Source: Zhengitettix transpicula
Taxonomy: Eukaryota > Arthropoda > Insecta > Orthoptera > Tetrigidae
Assembly: GCA_037074705.1 (NCBI GenBank)
Contig: JAYJMR010000032.1
Location: 186,001 to 250,000 of the forward strand
Reading direction: 5' to 3'
Length of the DNA stretch: 64,000 bases
The translations under genes and the position numbers were made by a program. Shown piece after piece: positions 61,974 to 64,000 of the stretch. The notes under the pieces were generated by a model that made no database searches, was not told where the DNA came from, and saw only the letters and a list, made by a program, of their open reading frames with translations. Each line of letters begins with the position of its first letter. Position 1 is the first letter of the stretch.

Positions 61974-64000
61974 TGAAAAAAACAAAAAGAAAAAAAAACA
62001 GAAAAACCCTTTAGCTCCTAAACGGCCTGCAGCTAGCGAACTGCGGGTTACGGCATCGTCTTCAGCGGAACGCTTTTATTTGTTGAGACCCATAACTCAG
62101 GCAAAAGACGCACATTTTGGAGAAAACTCGCAAAAAAAGAAAAAAACAGAAAAACGCCTTAAGCCCCTAGAAAACTGCAGCTAGCGACCTGCGGGTGACG
62201 TCATCGTCTTCAGCGGATAGCTTCCATAGCATGAGACCCATAACTCACGCAAAAAGACTCACCTTGAGAGAAATGAAGCAAAAAATAAAAAAACAGAAAA
62301 ACGCCTTTAGCTCCTAACGGCTCCAGCTAGCGATTTGCGGGTGACGTCATCGTCTTCAGCGGGAACGCTTCATAGGATGAGACCCATGATTTACCGAAAA
62401 GACGCACATTTGGGACAAAACAAGCAAAAATTGAAAAAAACAGAAAAAACCCTGTAGCAACGGCTGCAGCTAGCGGGCCTGCGGGTGACGGCATCGTACT
62501 CAGGGGGATCGATTCCATAGGATAAGACCCACAACTTACGCGAAAATAAGCACATTTGGATAAAAGAAGCAAAACGTGTAAAAAACAGAAAATCGGCTTT
62601 AGCTGATAACGGCTGCAGCTAGCGACCTGCGGAGTATTCATCGTCTCAGCAAGAACGCTTCCATGCGATGAGAAACAATAACTCACGCAAAAAGACGCAC
62701 ATTTGAGAGAAAATAAGCAAGAAGTGAAAAAAACAGAAAACGCATGTAGCTCCTAAACGGTTGCAGCTAGCGACCTTCGGGTGACGTCATCGTCTTCAGC
62801 GGGGACGCTTCATAGGATGAGACCCATAACCAGGCGAAAAGACGCACATTTGGGAAAAAACCATCAAATAGTGTAAAAAACAGAAAAACGCCCTGTAACA
62901 CCTAGAACGGCTGCAGACCTGCGGGTAACGTCATCGTTTTCAGAGGGAACGCTTTTATAGGATGATACCCATAACTTACGCGAAAAGACGCACATTTTTG
63001 AAAAAAGAAGCAAAAAAATAAGAAAAAAAGAAAAACGCCTTTAGCTCCTAAACAGATGCAGCTAGCGATCTGCGGGCGACATCATCGTTTTAAGGGGGAA
63101 CGCTATTATTTAATGAGACCCATAACGCACGAGAAAAGACGCACATTTAGGAGAAAACAAGAAAAAAGTGAGAAAAACAGAAAAACGCCTTTAGCTCCTA
63201 AAAAACTTCAGCTTTCGACCTGCGGGAGACGTTATCGTCTTCAGCGGGAACGCTTCAACAGGATAAGACCCATAACTCACGAGAAAAGACGCACATTTGG
63301 GAGAAAACAACAAAAAGTGAAAAAAAACAAGAAACCGCCTTAAGCTCCTAGCGACTTGCGGGTGAAGTCGTCGTTTTCAGAGGGAACGCTTCAATAGAAT
63401 GAGACCCATACCTCATTGCGAAAAGACGCACATTTGGGAGAAAACAAGTAAAAAGTGAAAAAAACAGAAAAACGCCTTAAGCTACTAAAAAACTGCAGCT
63501 AGCGACCTGCGGTAACGTCATCGTCTTCACCAAGAACGCTTACATTGGGTGAGTTCCATAACTCACGCGAAAAGACGCACATTTGGGAGAAAACAAGGAA
63601 AATGGAAAAAAACAGAAAAACGCCTTAAGCTCCTAAACAACTGCAGCTAGCGACCTGCGGGTGACGTCAGCGTCTTCATCGGGAACGCTTCAATAGGATG
63701 AGACCCATAACTCACGCGAAAAGGCGCACATTTGGGTAAAACAAGCAAAAAGTGAAAATAAAACGCCTGTAGCTCCTAAACGGCTGCAGCTAGCGATCTG
63801 CGGGTGACGTCATCGTCTTCAGCGGAAACGCTTTAATATGATGAGACCCATAACTCCCGCGAAAAGACGCACATTTGGGAGAAAACAAGTAAAAAGTAAA
63901 AAAAACAGAATAACGCCTTTAGCTCTTAAACAACTGCAGCTTGCGACCTGCGGGTGACGTCATCGTCTTCAGCGGGATCGCGTCCATAGGATGAGACACA
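61884..64000 (-). repeat. 150 bp satellite array, inverted orientation, about 14 monomers
   Basis: From here to the window end every monomer reads as the reverse complement: CATAACTCACGCG, then AAAAGACGCACATTTGGG, an A-rich tract, CTCCTAAACGGCTGCAGC, TAGCGACCTGCGGGTGACG, and TCATCGTCTTCAGCGGG. The array continues past the right edge. Monomers are slightly shorter on average than in the forward array because of scattered one- and two-base losses, for example CGTCTCAGC for CGTCTTCAGC near 62,643 and CATAACCAGGCG near 62,826. No gene is present; short open frames such as 63,056-63,343 are repeat translations. Confidence 0.95.
62551..62990 (-). repeat. Three-monomer block A, inverted copy (about 440 bp)
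   Basis: Reading the minus strand, the order is the monomer with CTCTGAAAACGATGACG and no GCTAGC (near 62,915-62,950), then the TCGCC monomer with CCGAAGGTCG (near 62,770-62,830), then the TTATTGTTTCTCATCGC monomer (near 62,650-62,690). This equals forward block A. Flanking monomers at 63.0-63.4 kb match those left of forward copy 3 in the same order. The inverted array was therefore copied or flipped from a multi-monomer segment like 59.0-59.9 kb. Confidence 0.85.

Noticed and set aside
54829..64000. CENP-B box in the 150 bp monomer
   Set aside because: TTCGCGTGAGTT matches the first part of the box (TTCG, then A five bases later), but the essential CGGG is replaced by TATG in the monomers I checked.
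54829..64000. tRNA-like or SINE-type RNA polymerase III promoter in the monomer
   Set aside because: I could not find a convincing A box and B box pair (no GGTTCGANTCC-like sequence), and there is no poly(A) tail or flanking duplication.

Overview
This 64 kb window is entirely satellite DNA. I find no gene, RNA gene, transposon or CRISPR array in it. Two unrelated tandem-repeat families meet at one sharp junction. Long arrays with nested higher-order duplications, moderate to high GC and the absence of any gene point to a eukaryotic heterochromatic block (pericentromeric, subtelomeric, sex-chromosome or B-chromosome type), probably from a long-read assembly. The species cannot be told from the sequence.

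Region 1 (1 to about 54,828) is a minisatellite with a 15 bp unit, CACACAGTGTCCCCG, and a second common unit class, CACTCCGTGTCCCCG. Fifteen is divisible by three and the unit has no stop codon in any frame, so all six frames stay open for kilobases. The longest apparent reading frame (30,603-49,661, + strand) is a by-product of this, not a gene. Small length-changing variants act as landmarks and reveal larger tandem duplications on top of the 15 bp periodicity. Their periods are 2,244 bp (5.8-10.4 kb), 5,916 bp (9.9-21.7 kb), about 3.16 kb (27.4-39.5 kb), 1,528 bp (40.0-43.1 kb), about 1,216 bp (47.9-50.0 kb) and about 1,874 bp (50.3-53.4 kb). Different landmarks mark the left part (to 38.7 kb) and the right part (46-54 kb), so the array is built of subfamilies.

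Region 2 (about 54,829-61,881) is an unrelated satellite of about 150 bp per monomer, roughly 47 monomers. Each monomer has a GC-rich half, in many copies carrying the palindrome TGACGTCA followed by GCTAGCTGCAG, and a T-rich half. Three-monomer blocks of about 445 bp recur four times. A block of about 1 kb next to the minisatellite junction recurs about 5 kb further on.

Region 3 (about 61,884-64,000) is the same 150 bp family in the opposite orientation. At the turn point there are 30 bp perfectly complementary arms. At least six consecutive monomers of the inverted part match, in order, six monomers at 59.0-59.9 kb. The inverted part has noticeably more one- and two-base deletions.

There is no gene network to describe. 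What the window shows is satellite evolution: unit variants, length-changing mutations, segmental amplification by unequal exchange or a similar process, a family-to-family junction and an array inversion.
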